A stretch of DNA of 50,371 nucleotides. It comes from a virus. The stretch lies in the IMG/VR virus record IMGVR_UViG_3300015371_000056, positions 1-50,371 of that record; one strand, written 5' to 3'. The notes under the pieces were generated by a model, which was given only the letters and a program-made list of their open reading frames with translations, had not been told where the DNA came from and did not search any database. Shown piece after piece: positions 6,488 to 14,431 of the stretch. Each line of letters opens with the position of its first letter. Within the stretch, counting starts at the first letter, position 1. Position numbers and translations under genes: made by a program.

Positions 6488-7093
6488 TCATCTCCTCTCA
6501 CCTAACTTCTGATCGTCCGGGTGCCCTTCACCCATCCAGGCGATGATCTTCCCTGAGAACAGATCTACATCGTCACAAAATTGCTGAAACTCTTCTGTCC
6601 CATGGCCACCTTGTCTCAGAACATAGGCAGGATGGTAGGTTGGCATCACCCAGGTGGTTCTTTTACGGTCAAGGCGATGCCACTTCCCTCTCCTGCGCGT
6701 GATACCTGTGAGGCCAAGAAGTACTTCGATTGCTGAGTTCCCAAGCGCGAGGATGGCAATAGGATCGACCATTGCTATCTCTTTGTGCAGGTAGTGGAAA
6801 CAGGCCTTCATCTGTGCGCCTGTAGGCTTCGCGTTCTGTGGTGGGCGGCACTTCACCACGTTGGTCACAAAGATCTCAGAGCGAGCCAGTGAAGAAACAA
6901 AGGAGATGGTGAGAGCAGCGTCCAGTAGTTGTCCAGCCTCTCCAATGAATGGCTTAGCTCTGTTATCTTCGTTACGCCCAGGTGCCTCGCCAATAATCAT
7001 GGCGTGGTAGTCAACATTACCATCACCTGGCATACAGACAGTCTTTGCGCCTTTGTGGAGAGGGCAGAGAGTGCAACGTGGGTTGTAGATCAT
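6488..7093 (-). CDS. Uracil-DNA glycosylase, family 4-like
   Basis: The enzyme removes uracil from DNA. The N-terminal iron-sulfur cysteines are in CTLCPL and TVC. Motif GEAPGRNED supplies the catalytic region, TNVVKCRPPQNAKPT is the conserved middle block with a further Cys, and the C-terminal YHPAYVL is the HP[A/S] motif. At 201 aa it has the family length. It overlaps the upstream gene by ATGA. The DNA polymerase at 44178 carries a second UDG-like domain, so this phage has two versions of the fold. Confidence 0.88.
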   Translation of the reverse strand: MIYNPRCTLCPLHKGAKTVCMPGDGNVDYHAMIIGEAPGRNEDNRAKPFIGEAGQLLDAALTISFVSSLARSEIFVTNVVKCRPPQNAKPTGAQMKACFHYLHKEIAMVDPIAILALGNSAIEVLLGLTGITRRRGKWHRLDRKRTTWVMPTYHPAYVLRQGGHGTEEFQQFCDDVDLFSGKIIAWMGEGHPDDQKLGERR

Positions 7094-7665
7094 GGCCTCT
7101 CTCCGAGCTTCACCAGGGCGGCGCGAGCAATGCCGCGAGGGTCACGCTGGTCATCGAAGGTCGTAGCCCCGTGTCGGGAATGAGCAGCGAGCGCGACGAT
7201 CTCTCGCAGCGCGTCTATCGCCTGCTGCAACTGCTCAGTTAGTGTCAACCAATTGGCATCGGTTTCTAGCGCGTGCAGCCGCCACCTGTTCGCTTCCTCC
7301 TGTGCCTGCTGCCGCTCGGCCAGGAGCGCGTCTAGGGCGGCGAGTGCATCCATGTACGTCTCGGTGTCGCCTTCGTGGACGACGAACGAGTCGATGGCGC
7401 GGCGGATCGTGTCGGCGTGGTCGCTTGGTGGCGCAGACATGAACCCATGCTCCACCGCCCGCGCCTCTAAGCCCTGTTCGGTGATGTAGTCTGTGGCGGT
7501 GTCGCGGTTCGGGAACAGCGCAGCGTCATGGACGTTCTTCGTCCACTGTTTATGCGCTGCGGGATGCGAGGCGCTGTTTTCTAGGTACACGGGCGGATCG
7601 CACCCCTCAGGCTGACCGCGCTCAATCAGCCATTGAAACGTTGTCGTGTCGGCGTGGTCTACCAT
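7090..7665 (-). CDS. Hypothetical protein, 191 aa, coiled-coil C-terminus
   Basis: The N-terminal part reads FQWLIERGQPEG, then WTKNVHDAALFPNRDTATDY, a pattern seen in many small phage proteins of unknown role. The second half is helical (RQQAQEEANRWRLHALETD) and likely a coiled coil. It is GC-rich. Its stop overlaps the UDG start (ATGA). The leader upstream contains the long inverted repeat at 7694-7783. Confidence 0.75.
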   Translation of the reverse strand: MVDHADTTTFQWLIERGQPEGCDPPVYLENSASHPAAHKQWTKNVHDAALFPNRDTATDYITEQGLEARAVEHGFMSAPPSDHADTIRRAIDSFVVHEGDTETYMDALAALDALLAERQQAQEEANRWRLHALETDANWLTLTEQLQQAIDALREIVALAAHSRHGATTFDDQRDPRGIARAALVKLGERP

Positions 7666-7693
7666 GTCTTAAAAGGCCCTCCGATCAAGAAAC

Positions 7694-7783
7694 GGGTGCT
7701 CATATGCCGGCTGCGCTCAGGTGGCACGCTGCGCGAGTTGACGAGGCCCGCAAACCCGATCAGCAGCCGGCATATGAACACCC
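7694..7783 (-). repeat. Long inverted repeat, 21-bp stem with 48-nt loop
   Basis: Arms 7694-7714 and 7763-7783 are complementary over 21 bp. The single difference is an A-C mismatch in plus-strand RNA but a G-U wobble in minus-strand RNA, so the minus-strand transcript forms an unbroken 21-bp stem. It lies between genes 7798-8283 and 7090-7665, with no U-run after it, so it is not an obvious intrinsic terminator. Role unknown: RNA processing, attenuation or protein binding are possible. Confidence 0.8.
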
Positions 7784-7797
7784 GCGTCCTCATCGTA

Positions 7798-8283
7798 TCA
7801 AGGACAATTCCCCACTGCGTCAGCAGCAATCTGCTGCAACCTCTCTAGGTACTCGTCGTCATCTTCGTCATCAGCCTTCTCTGCGTTTTCGACTTCAGAC
7901 TCTGCACTCTCGAGTTCGGAGATGAACGAGTCGAGTTCCTCAGCCTTCTCTGCTGAAGGTCCTTGACCACCGAAGTTCTCTGCTGCATCTTCGTACTGAC
8001 CTTTGATTTCTTCAGCAGATTCCTTGACAGCAGAGATGTTGGTCACGATCTCTTCTACCGAACCGCCCCACCCGTGTTCCTCAATACCTTCGATAGTGCC
8101 GTAGACCTCACCGAGGAGTGACTGGGTGAGCTGAGACCTCTTCGGGTACCCACAGGTTACATGCTGACGATGAGGCCCACCATACCTGAACTCCCACTCG
8201 TAACGCTCCTGACCTGCTTCAATTGCTTCGCCGCAAGCAACACAGCGAAAGGCAGGCTTGTTGCTTCTCCGTGACCGAGTCAT
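7798..8283 (-). CDS. Zinc-knuckle plus coiled-coil hypothetical protein
   Basis: The N-terminus has FRCVACGEAIEAGQ and HVTCGYPKRSQLT, a small zinc-finger-like module, followed by SLLGEVYGTIEGIEE. The rest is an acidic helical region (AEELDSFISELESAESEVEN) ending in a run of Asp and Glu. ATG at 8283 is preferred; a GTG at 8313 overlapping the previous gene by 17 nt is possible. This arrangement is common in actinophages, but the function is unknown. Confidence 0.72.
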   Translation of the reverse strand: MTRSRRSNKPAFRCVACGEAIEAGQERYEWEFRYGGPHRQHVTCGYPKRSQLTQSLLGEVYGTIEGIEEHGWGGSVEEIVTNISAVKESAEEIKGQYEDAAENFGGQGPSAEKAEELDSFISELESAESEVENAEKADDEDDDEYLERLQQIAADAVGNCP

Positions 8284-8296
8284 GTACTTGTGCACC

Positions 8297-8722
8297 CTAG
8301 GCAACTGGTTCACCCCTCACGTTTATAGCCACTGGAATAGTGGCCTCGATGTAAGAACCTGCCGAACTGTCCACTTTGTGGCAGGTGATCCTCTTCTTTG
8401 CAACCCTCGCTGCAGAACGCATCTTGCTACGCACTGCCGTACCGTTCGTCTTTGCAGCCCAAGGCCCAGGCTCACGAATGAGGTGGCAAGCCTTGCCGTA
8501 ATCCTCCAACTGCTGTCTGATCTCTGCAGGTCTCGGGCACAACTTACGGATGAACTTTTGGTACAAAGGTGTGCCGCCGTAAGAGTCGAGACCAAACTCA
8601 CGAGTCAGCTTGCGGTGAGAGTAAAAGGCCTGCTGAAACGGCATGTCGTCAATAGGGATCAACTGTCCCTGTGACTCAGAGAAGTAGAACTCATCCTGGC
8701 CGAAGTAGTCGAAGTTGGTCAT
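8297..8722 (-). CDS. Hypothetical protein, 141 aa
   Basis: It starts MTNFDYFGQDEFYFSESQGQ and includes TPLYQKFIRKLCPRPAEI and a basic RSKMRSAARVAKKR stretch. ATG at 8722 has AAAGGG 5-6 nt upstream. A GTG at 8827 in the same frame (35 residues longer) begins only 5 nt after the -10 box of the promoter at 8833-8876, so it could be used only as a leaderless start. No family recognised. Confidence 0.7.
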   Translation of the reverse strand: MTNFDYFGQDEFYFSESQGQLIPIDDMPFQQAFYSHRKLTREFGLDSYGGTPLYQKFIRKLCPRPAEIRQQLEDYGKACHLIREPGPWAAKTNGTAVRSKMRSAARVAKKRITCHKVDSSAGSYIEATIPVAINVRGEPVA

Positions 8723-8832
8723 GCGTGCCCTTTCGTCGTCAGCAGAAGAGATGAGTGAGCCGCTTCCTACTAGCCGGGTTATGGTCCCGACCAAGTTCTT
8801 ATTGCGTTCGGCCAGCGACTCACTCACTCAAC

Positions 8833-8876
8833 ACATTAGCAACTAATCTGTTGCTTTGTCAATGCCTATCGTGGGG
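8833..8876 (-). promoter_or_regulatory. Leftward promoter with upstream CCCCACGA box
   Basis: On the minus strand CCCCACGA (8869-8876) is followed after 6 nt by a perfect TTGACA (8857-8862), an 18-nt spacer and TAATGT (8833-8838). It lies between the secreted lysozyme gene and the 8297-8722 gene. The same box and -10 type recur at 13336-13377 and 14907-14949. Confidence 0.7.
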
Positions 8877-9398
8877 TCAGGCGTACTTAATGCAGTAGTC
8901 AGCATCATCCCACTCGAACCACTCACTGTAGAGCATCGACGTTCCTCTCTTCTGCAGTTCACGCTCAGCGGCCCACTCTTGCTTACTCTGAGAGTAGTAG
9001 CCTGCGTTGTAGAGGCCTCCCCAGTTCAGGTGCATCTGCAGCCCACCTGTGTATGGTGGGCTCCTGTCGAACCACGTTGAGCTTTCATTGCTGTGGATGC
9101 ACAACCAGAGAGCGTGGTGTGGAGGGAAGACTCGACTCTTGAGTCTACGAGCAGCAGATAGACGTTTCTGCCACCTGTTGTTTATCCACCTCAGATAAGG
9201 AACTGAGGTCGTGTGTCTCTCTGCGAATACACTGCGTGTCCGAGCCACACCAGCAAGATCCTGGTAGTGCCAGGTCTTTGCCCTGTGGTAGACGATAGCG
9301 TGACGCAGTGGTTGTACTGACACTGTCCCTGCTACTGATGGAGCCGGAAAAGACAGCGCTACTGCTAGGCCGATGAGTGCCGTAACGTGCCGAAGCAC
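8877..9398 (-). CDS. Secreted Rpf/transglycosylase-like lysozyme
   Basis: The N-terminus is a signal peptide: charged start, hydrophobic VTALIGLAVALSF, then a likely cleavage after PSVAG. The mature part has LWLCIHSNESSTW, PPYTGGLQMHLNW, SKQEWAAERELQKRG and a C-terminal YC. This is the order of motifs in Rpf-type and related lytic transglycosylase domains, with a Glu in the catalytic position and a Cys pair. It probably cuts peptidoglycan. GTG at 9398 has GAGGAGG upstream with good spacing. Its place among early leftward genes, away from the holin, is unusual for a lysis enzyme. Confidence 0.75.
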   Translation of the reverse strand: MLRHVTALIGLAVALSFPAPSVAGTVSVQPLRHAIVYHRAKTWHYQDLAGVARTRSVFAERHTTSVPYLRWINNRWQKRLSAARRLKSRVFPPHHALWLCIHSNESSTWFDRSPPYTGGLQMHLNWGGLYNAGYYSQSKQEWAAERELQKRGTSMLYSEWFEWDDADYCIKYA

Positions 9399-9571
9399 TA
9401 CGCACCTCCTCTTCGGTTGCTTGTGCGTGAATCGTCGCGGTCATGCGTCAGAACGTCAAGTACAGCGATATAGGACCGCACAGAACGCGCGCTAACGGGA
9501 TGAAAGGACCAGTCCCATGCTTAACCATCGGGACTACTATGCCCTTGTCAGACGACGAGCGAGAACGCGCG

Positions 9572-11422
9572 CTACGACGGTACGAACTCGCTCCCGAGCG
9601 AGCGCAGGATCTTCGCAAGGTCAGCACCTGTGAGTGCTGCCATCGCCGGAAGTTTGCCTGCCAGGTTCAGCTCTATGAAGTCGTCTACAGTCTGGCGACA
9701 CCGGAGTGTCTTTACTACGGGCCGGTGTCTGTATCCGGCAAGGAGTGCTCTTGCGCCTCCGAATCTGTGCAGCATCTGGAACCAAGCATCCGAGTCCCAG
9801 GTCTTGTCGTAGATGTAGACAGTGCGAGAGTTGGCTAGTGTATGTCCGTACTTGCCGACACCGATGCCAAGTATGAGGACATCAACCTCACCTGCTTTGT
9901 AAGCTGCAATAGAGGCATCTGCATGCTTTTTATTGCCTCCGACAACGAGTTCAATCCTCTTGCCATAGAGAGCATCGCCTCGTTTAGTTCTTGCCGCCTT
10001 GCGTAGTCGATCAAGCAGAGCATGCGCTCCTGGGCGGTGGTGCACCCAGACCAATACAGGCCAATCCAGGTCTCCTCTGGTAAGATCTTCCACCATGAAG
10101 TCAGCCTTAGAAGACGCATCTGGCCACTCCTCTCCTGTCGTCTGCAAGTTGTAGAGGTTTGAGGTCACCTGCTGCAGTCGTGTCAGCATGGCGATCACTG
10201 CAGTGACTTCTACCCTCTTGTCTCTGTTCGCCTCGAGCTCATGCAGCCAAAGATCAAGGATGTCGTCGTGAGCTTTCTTCTGCAGCTTGGTCAGTGGTAG
10301 TTCGATGTCCTCGAAGATATTCTCTGGGAGATCATCGAACACCTCTTCCTGGTTGCGCACGAAGAGAAGATCCGGGTACTGCTCCCTCATGCTGAAGTTG
10401 TTGCGCGACCCCTGGATCTCTCCTTGGGACCACACCGTCTTAACGACGACGCATGACTCACGAGCGAAGGTCCAGAAGGAAGTGAAGTAGTCAGGCTCCA
10501 TCATGTTCATCTGTGCCCACGCATCTGAGTTGTCGTGAGTGATGTTCGACCCTGACAGCTTCCAGACGTTGTCCGCTGCTCGCGCGAGGGTGCGGTGGGA
10601 AGTCGTTCTCTTCGACTTGCGATTCTTCAGCATGACTGACTCGTCGTAAGCCACAATCTGCCAGTCGAAGTCCCAGTCCTCATTCAGGTTACCTGATGCA
10701 GTGACTCTGCCTGTGTTCGGGTCCTTGACCCTCTCCATTGGCGTCTCGTAGTTCGTCAGCGTCCACCGGACACTACGGTCAGCGGTAGGCAGGACACCAT
10801 GGCACGTCTCGACCCGTGGATCATCGCTCCACTGAATCTGCTTCTGGCCCATGAGTTCGTTCACAATCTGGTTCCCTGTGATCTCACGCCACCAGTTGTC
10901 GAGCAACGAGAGTGGCGCCACTATGAGAACGCGCCCTGAACCTTCTGGCTTAACCTGCAAGAGAAGATCTGCCGCCACGATGGTTACTGGAGTCTTGCCT
11001 AAACCTGGGCTGAGGATCAATCCCATGCCATGGAAGGCACGGGTGACAAGTGCCATGACCGCTTCCTGCTGGTAAGGCTTCAGTTCTTTCCACGCAGGAT
11101 GCTTCTTCGCTCTACGTGCGAGGTCACCTTTGAACGCAGTAGCATCCCACCCTTCAACATCACCAATACGAAGGATCTCTGCTTCCATGGAGAACTGAGC
11201 GTCTTCGTCATACTCAGCAATCTTGCGTGCCATACGTACGAGAGCAGGTAGGCGCCATGACCTCAACTTCTTGTCCCAGCGGCCACCCCACTCGCGCACC
11301 TCGTTGGACATAGAAAGTGTGGGGTGGTAGTAGAGCCAACGCCCGTCAACCCAGACATTGAACTTGTACTGTACCTCAGCCTCTGGGTGCAGTGTTCTCT
11401 GGATAATGTTCTGCTGAGGCAT
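9572..11422 (-). CDS. SF2 helicase, SNF2/DEAD-like (616 aa)
   Basis: This is an ATP-dependent DNA helicase or translocase. Motif I is LSPGLGKTPVT near residue 142, motif Ia VLIVAPLSLLDNWW, motif II AYDESVMLKN (DES in place of DEAH), motif III LSGSN, and the C-terminal domain has ILGIGVGKYGHTLANS and motif VI QMLHRFGGAR. A small N-terminal domain (about 100 aa) precedes the helicase core. The start overlaps the stop of the small zinc protein gene (TGATG). It probably helps replication or recombination. Confidence 0.88.
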   Translation of the reverse strand: MPQQNIIQRTLHPEAEVQYKFNVWVDGRWLYYHPTLSMSNEVREWGGRWDKKLRSWRLPALVRMARKIAEYDEDAQFSMEAEILRIGDVEGWDATAFKGDLARRAKKHPAWKELKPYQQEAVMALVTRAFHGMGLILSPGLGKTPVTIVAADLLLQVKPEGSGRVLIVAPLSLLDNWWREITGNQIVNELMGQKQIQWSDDPRVETCHGVLPTADRSVRWTLTNYETPMERVKDPNTGRVTASGNLNEDWDFDWQIVAYDESVMLKNRKSKRTTSHRTLARAADNVWKLSGSNITHDNSDAWAQMNMMEPDYFTSFWTFARESCVVVKTVWSQGEIQGSRNNFSMREQYPDLLFVRNQEEVFDDLPENIFEDIELPLTKLQKKAHDDILDLWLHELEANRDKRVEVTAVIAMLTRLQQVTSNLYNLQTTGEEWPDASSKADFMVEDLTRGDLDWPVLVWVHHRPGAHALLDRLRKAARTKRGDALYGKRIELVVGGNKKHADASIAAYKAGEVDVLILGIGVGKYGHTLANSRTVYIYDKTWDSDAWFQMLHRFGGARALLAGYRHRPVVKTLRCRQTVDDFIELNLAGKLPAMAALTGADLAKILRSLGSEFVPS

Positions 11423-11589
11423 CAGGCTTCGTCCTCACAGAACATCACTGGAGTGCAGTAGTCACACCCGTCACCAACAGGTGGAATCTGATCTTCGATG
11501 TCTATACCCCAGTTGTCGTACTGAGTTCCACAGTGCCTGCAGGTTAGTGTAGCTCCTGACTCACTCTGAATGAAGATTTCCTCATCCAT
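11422..11589 (-). CDS. Small zinc-ribbon protein, 55 aa
   Basis: It starts MDEEIFIQSESGATLTCRHC and has a second pair CDYC, so two CxxC knuckles for one zinc. It is acidic. The ATG shares a base with the stop of the upstream membrane protein and its stop overlaps the helicase start. The longer ORF upstream in this frame is a shadow of the membrane gene. Confidence 0.75.
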   Translation of the reverse strand: MDEEIFIQSESGATLTCRHCGTQYDNWGIDIEDQIPPVGDGCDYCTPVMFCEDEA

Positions 11590-11732
11590 CAGCGAGAGAA
11601 GATGCCGATCAGTAGAGCAGCGATACCGAAGATTCCGATGATGGCGAGACAGGTCACAATGAACCCGCTGACCATAGCAGAGGTCCAGACGAACACATTG
11701 CCGAACCTGCGTCCGATTCCTATGCGTGCCAC
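11589..11732 (-). CDS. Small membrane protein, 47 aa
   Basis: It begins MARIGIGRRFGNVFVWTSAM and has a strongly hydrophobic stretch (GFIVTCLAIIGIFGIAALLI) ending FSR, so one or two closely packed membrane helices. GTG at 11732 has AAGGAG 8 nt upstream and overlaps the previous stop by one base. Function unknown. Confidence 0.65.
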   Translation of the reverse strand: MARIGIGRRFGNVFVWTSAMVSGFIVTCLAIIGIFGIAALLIGIFSR

Positions 11733-12244
11733 TACACACTCTCCTTAATTGGCGAGAATCTAACCTGGCCTGTACCAGACCTCACACCATGCAATTCTTT
11801 TGGAGGAGCAAGCTTCCCTTTCTTACGACGACCTTTAGGCGCCTGTCTTTTCCCGTCTTTGATGTCCTTAGCGTACTGTCTGTCTCTCTTCCTGCGTGCT
11901 TCAAGAGTCGAACCCTCAGGAGGGGCCTTCAACCAGTAACCACCTTGTGCAGCGTGTCCTGTCCTATCGAAGTCGATGATCTGCTGAGAAGTTCTCTGTG
12001 GAATTTGAAATCTGAAGGCTGAAGGCACACCCTTGTCATCTGGAAGAACAACGTATGCCCATGCTCTCCAAAACCAAGCAAACGGTGACTTCAAAGTGTC
12101 CTTACAGGCCATTGCGAAAGCACAATTAGAAGGGTCAGCAACAGTTGCATCTTCGATGTGGACATCTTGAAGGTAGATAACCAAGTCACTCTTTGCTTCT
12201 TTGATTGGGTACCCACCAAATTTATCTAGAAGTTTTTGACTCAT
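11732..12244 (-). CDS. Hypothetical protein, 170 aa, basic C-terminus
   Basis: ATG at 12244 has AAGGAG 8 nt upstream (MSQKLLDKFGGYPIKEAKSD). The core contains DPSNCAFAMACKDTLKSPFA followed by WFWRAWAYVVLPDD, an ordered domain. The second half is rich in Lys and Arg (RRKRDRQYAKDIKDGKRQ). I do not recognise the family. Its mRNA leader contains the GC-rich hairpin at 12261-12300. Confidence 0.75.
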   Translation of the reverse strand: MSQKLLDKFGGYPIKEAKSDLVIYLQDVHIEDATVADPSNCAFAMACKDTLKSPFAWFWRAWAYVVLPDDKGVPSAFRFQIPQRTSQQIIDFDRTGHAAQGGYWLKAPPEGSTLEARRKRDRQYAKDIKDGKRQAPKGRRKKGKLAPPKELHGVRSGTGQVRFSPIKESV

Positions 12245-12260
12245 GGTTGCTCTCCTTTGA

Positions 12261-12300
12261 GGTGGGGCCAGCAGACCCGAAGTCACTATCTGGCCCCACC
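12261..12300 (-). terminator. 11-bp GC-rich hairpin between DUF932 gene and next gene
   Basis: Arms 12261-12271 and 12290-12300 (GGTGGGGCCAG and CTGGCCCCACC) are perfectly complementary with an 18-nt loop. On the minus strand it follows the DUF932 stop. There is no U-run after it, and the ribosome site of the next gene begins just beyond the stem, so attenuation or processing is as likely as termination. Confidence 0.6.
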
Positions 12301-12312
12301 ATCGTTGTGAAC

Positions 12313-13305
12313 CTACTTCTGAACCGCACTGACCGCGTACTCGAAAGCACGCTTCTTGGCCATCGCACGCTCACCGAAGAGTGCAGATGCACCGATCTGA
12401 TCGTCATTCCGGCCGCGACGGTAGTCCTCTGTCTCGACCACAGCGTTGTAGGCACCCCATAGCGTTCCTTTCGCTGCAGGAACATCCATACCTGTGCCCA
12501 TCCCCTCGAACAGTGACTTAGCACCCTCACGCCGGCGATCCATGAGGTTGACGTTCTCCTCCCACCACTTGATTCTCTGCTCCATGATTGCCTGGGGAGC
12601 ATTGGTGTTGGGCTTCTTCGGCGTTGGGTATGCAGCAGCGAAGAGTTTGCGTGCTTCCGCATCCTTTACCCGAGCCTTTGCCATCAGCTCGAACAGGTCC
12701 CTGAGAACCTTGGAAGTCGTCTCTGCGAACTCATAGGTCTCACGCAACCACTCTGCCATGCGCTGCTTGGCAGTGTTGTCGTGGATGATCTTCAGCTTCT
12801 GTGTCGCCATGTGGTCCGACGCCATGAGGGTGTTCTGGCAAACTACCCGCACGGGAGTAACGCGGATCTCTGCTGACTGAAGACCAGTCATCGGGTTGGA
12901 GATCAAAAGATAATTCTCGACCTCGTCACCACGAACGTCGAGTGTTGGCAACTGGGTGGAGAGAAAGAACGTCTCCCCGAACCCGAGTGCGCCAATTGTC
13001 TCGATGGGCTGCCCTACGTGCTCGTCGTAGATGGAGCACACATCCTGAGGGGTCAGGAGCGTGTAGTCCTCGCCGACGATACCGAAAACGCGGGTCTCCG
13101 GATCATCCGTTGTGGGTGAGCGAAGGATGGCGTTCTTCTGAAGAGGAGTACCTGCAGCCTCAGCAGGTGCTAAGCGCACCTCGTACTTACCGATCCGCTT
13201 CAAAGCGGTAGTGGCTGAGATCTCCTCTGCGAATACTTGCCCGAGGGAGTGCCATGCCGGCTGGCGAGCATCTCCGAACCTGTCACCGAACAGGTTATGT
13301 GCCAC
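12313..13305 (-). CDS. DUF932 protein (phage/plasmid-like, TIGR03299 type)
   Basis: The 330-aa protein matches the DUF932 layout: an N-terminal PAWHSLGQVF, then VFGIVGEDYTLLTPQDVCSI, TFFLSTQLPTLDVRGDEVEN, VRVVCQNTL, and a C-terminal GTLWGAYNAVVETEDYRRG. The family is common in phages and plasmids. Its role is not established, but it is often near replication genes. GTG start with AAGGAGG upstream. It follows the promoter at 13336-13377. Confidence 0.85.
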   Translation of the reverse strand: MAHNLFGDRFGDARQPAWHSLGQVFAEEISATTALKRIGKYEVRLAPAEAAGTPLQKNAILRSPTTDDPETRVFGIVGEDYTLLTPQDVCSIYDEHVGQPIETIGALGFGETFFLSTQLPTLDVRGDEVENYLLISNPMTGLQSAEIRVTPVRVVCQNTLMASDHMATQKLKIIHDNTAKQRMAEWLRETYEFAETTSKVLRDLFELMAKARVKDAEARKLFAAAYPTPKKPNTNAPQAIMEQRIKWWEENVNLMDRRREGAKSLFEGMGTGMDVPAAKGTLWGAYNAVVETEDYRRGRNDDQIGASALFGERAMAKKRAFEYAVSAVQK

Positions 13306-13335
13306 TGCGTGCCTCCTTACTGTTGGGTACTCGTC

Positions 13336-13377
13336 ATGTTAGTACAGTGTCAGGTACTCTGCAAGTCAATCGTGGGG
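13336..13377 (-). promoter_or_regulatory. Leftward promoter for DUF932 operon, with CCCCACGA box
   Basis: Minus-strand CCCCACGA (13370-13377), 5 nt, TTGCAG (13359-13364), 17 nt, TAACAT (13336-13341). The box and -35 lie over the 3' end of gene 13366-13560. A TTGACT directly after the box is a second possible -35, but its spacing to TAACAT is too long. Confidence 0.6.
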
Positions 13378-13560
13378 TAGGTCTCGTCTCTCTGGAATAA
13401 CGTCTGTCTGTAAGACAGCAACGAACATCTGAGTAGCGATAATGCTTTCTTCTTCCTTCGTCAGGCCGAACCTGCGCACCAGTTCGTCAGCCTTGGCCTT
13501 GATGATCTCGTCTAGGTGATTCACCGAACCCACTGAGATGATGTCGCCTAAGAAAGCCAT
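13366..13560 (-). CDS. Small hypothetical protein, 64 aa
   Basis: The sequence is helical: MAFLGDIISVGSVNHLDEII, then ADELVRRFGLTKEEESIIAT. It overlaps the upstream gene by 13 nt. Its end is inside the next promoter. No family recognised. Confidence 0.65.
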   Translation of the reverse strand: MAFLGDIISVGSVNHLDEIIKAKADELVRRFGLTKEEESIIATQMFVAVLQTDVIPERRDLPHD

Positions 13561-13742
13561 GAGAGGCTCACATCGAATCTATCTTCTCCGTTGTCCGTCA
13601 CCTCGACCCAGAGTTCATTCTCGTCCTCATACACCTCACCAGTCACGGTTACCTTCTTGCCCATCAGGTGAGTTGGCCCAGCAGCGACATTCCACTGCGT
13701 GCCCTTGTAGAACCGCTCGTGTGCTGGCATAGGAAGGCTCAT
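13548..13742 (-). CDS. Small hypothetical protein, 64 aa
   Basis: ATG at 13742 overlaps the stop of the upstream membrane protein as ATGA. It begins MSLPMPAHERFYKGTQWNVA and has beta-like HLMGKKVTVTGEVYEDENEL. That middle could be a small OB- or SH3-like barrel. The GTG at 13766 would lie inside the membrane gene and is less likely. Confidence 0.65.
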   Translation of the reverse strand: MSLPMPAHERFYKGTQWNVAAGPTHLMGKKVTVTGEVYEDENELWVEVTDNGEDRFDVSLSWLS

Positions 13743-13876
13743 GAGACCGACTCGATATACCACCAAGCGATCATCCCTAGCAAGAAGAAGATGAGGCAGG
13801 CATAGGCAGCGTGCCTTCCGAGCCAGGTGTTGACACCGACTCCGAGGCAGTACGTATCTGAAACTAAGGACTTCAT
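13739..13876 (-). CDS. Small membrane protein, 45 aa
   Basis: It starts MKSLVSDTYCLGVGVNTWLG and has one hydrophobic helix (AYACLIFFLLGMIAWWYI). Both ends overlap their neighbours by ATGA. Function unknown. Confidence 0.6.
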   Translation of the reverse strand: MKSLVSDTYCLGVGVNTWLGRHAAYACLIFFLLGMIAWWYIESVS

Positions 13877-14163
13877 TTCACCTCCGGTATAGGAACGAAG
13901 ACCAGACGGTCAAGTCGTTCCCCTAGTTGGATTGCTGTAGGCTCCCAACCCACAGCCTTACACCAGTCGTAGAACCCACGGCACATAAGTGCCATGTCTC
14001 CGTTCAGCGTGCCGTAGTGGCAGTTCTGGAACCTGTCCTCCTCACGCCAGGTGCGCTCGTACTCGTCTCTGCGTGCTGGTGTGATGCACGAGGAGGGAGA
14101 GAAAATGCACGTCGGGCACCTCTCTTCGCAGACGCGGATGCGGGTGAGGTCAGGCTTGCTCAT
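13873..14163 (-). CDS. Cys-rich metal-binding protein, 96 aa
   Basis: Cys appear in VCEERCPTCIFSPSSC, FQNCHYG, MCRGFYDWC. The order CPTCIF...CH...GDMALMCRGFYD is a recurring actinophage family likely holding a zinc or iron-sulfur centre. Role unknown. The start overlaps the previous gene by 14 nt. Confidence 0.75.
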   Translation of the reverse strand: MSKPDLTRIRVCEERCPTCIFSPSSCITPARRDEYERTWREEDRFQNCHYGTLNGDMALMCRGFYDWCKAVGWEPTAIQLGERLDRLVFVPIPEVK

Positions 14164-14311
14164 GTTTCTCTGGGTCGAAACAGGTCTGGTGGATAATCAT
14201 GTGCTGGTTAGGGAAGTGCCTCGCGCCTTTGTGGATGACCTCGGCGCGTTCCTCACCCATAAAACGCTCACCACACTCGTCACAGTGGGTAGGGGATTCT
14301 GACTCATCCAT
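14150..14311 (-). CDS. Small zinc-finger-like protein, 53 aa
   Basis: It begins MDESESPTHCDECGERFMGE and ends HQTCFDPEKHEQA, with CxxC and a distal Cys/His set. AGGAG lies 6 nt upstream of the ATG. It overlaps the following Cys-rich gene. Confidence 0.68.
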   Translation of the reverse strand: MDESESPTHCDECGERFMGEERAEVIHKGARHFPNQHMIIHQTCFDPEKHEQA

Positions 14312-14380
14312 TGCGTGCTCCTTTCGTTGTTGCCGTCGTCACGAACAATAGTGGAAACTTGCCACCAATGCAAGCACAAA

Positions 14381-14416
14381 TGTGGGGGCATCGGTTCTTC
14401 ACCAAATGCCCCCACA
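14381..14416 (-). terminator. 11-bp hairpin after the first leftward gene
   Basis: TGTGGGGGCAT (14381-14391) and ATGCCCCCACA (14406-14416) pair perfectly around a 14-nt loop. On the minus strand it stands 15 nt after the stop of gene 14432-14872 and is followed by TTTGTGCTT. A partial terminator or attenuator is likely. The GGGGGCA/TGCCCCC core is shared with the hairpin at 20005-20032. Confidence 0.6.
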
Positions 14417-14431
14417 CATGCTGCCGGCGTA

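Noticed and set aside
9443-9838. 131-aa plus-strand ORF
   Set aside because: It overlaps the helicase C-terminus and has no ribosome site or domain; treated as a shadow.
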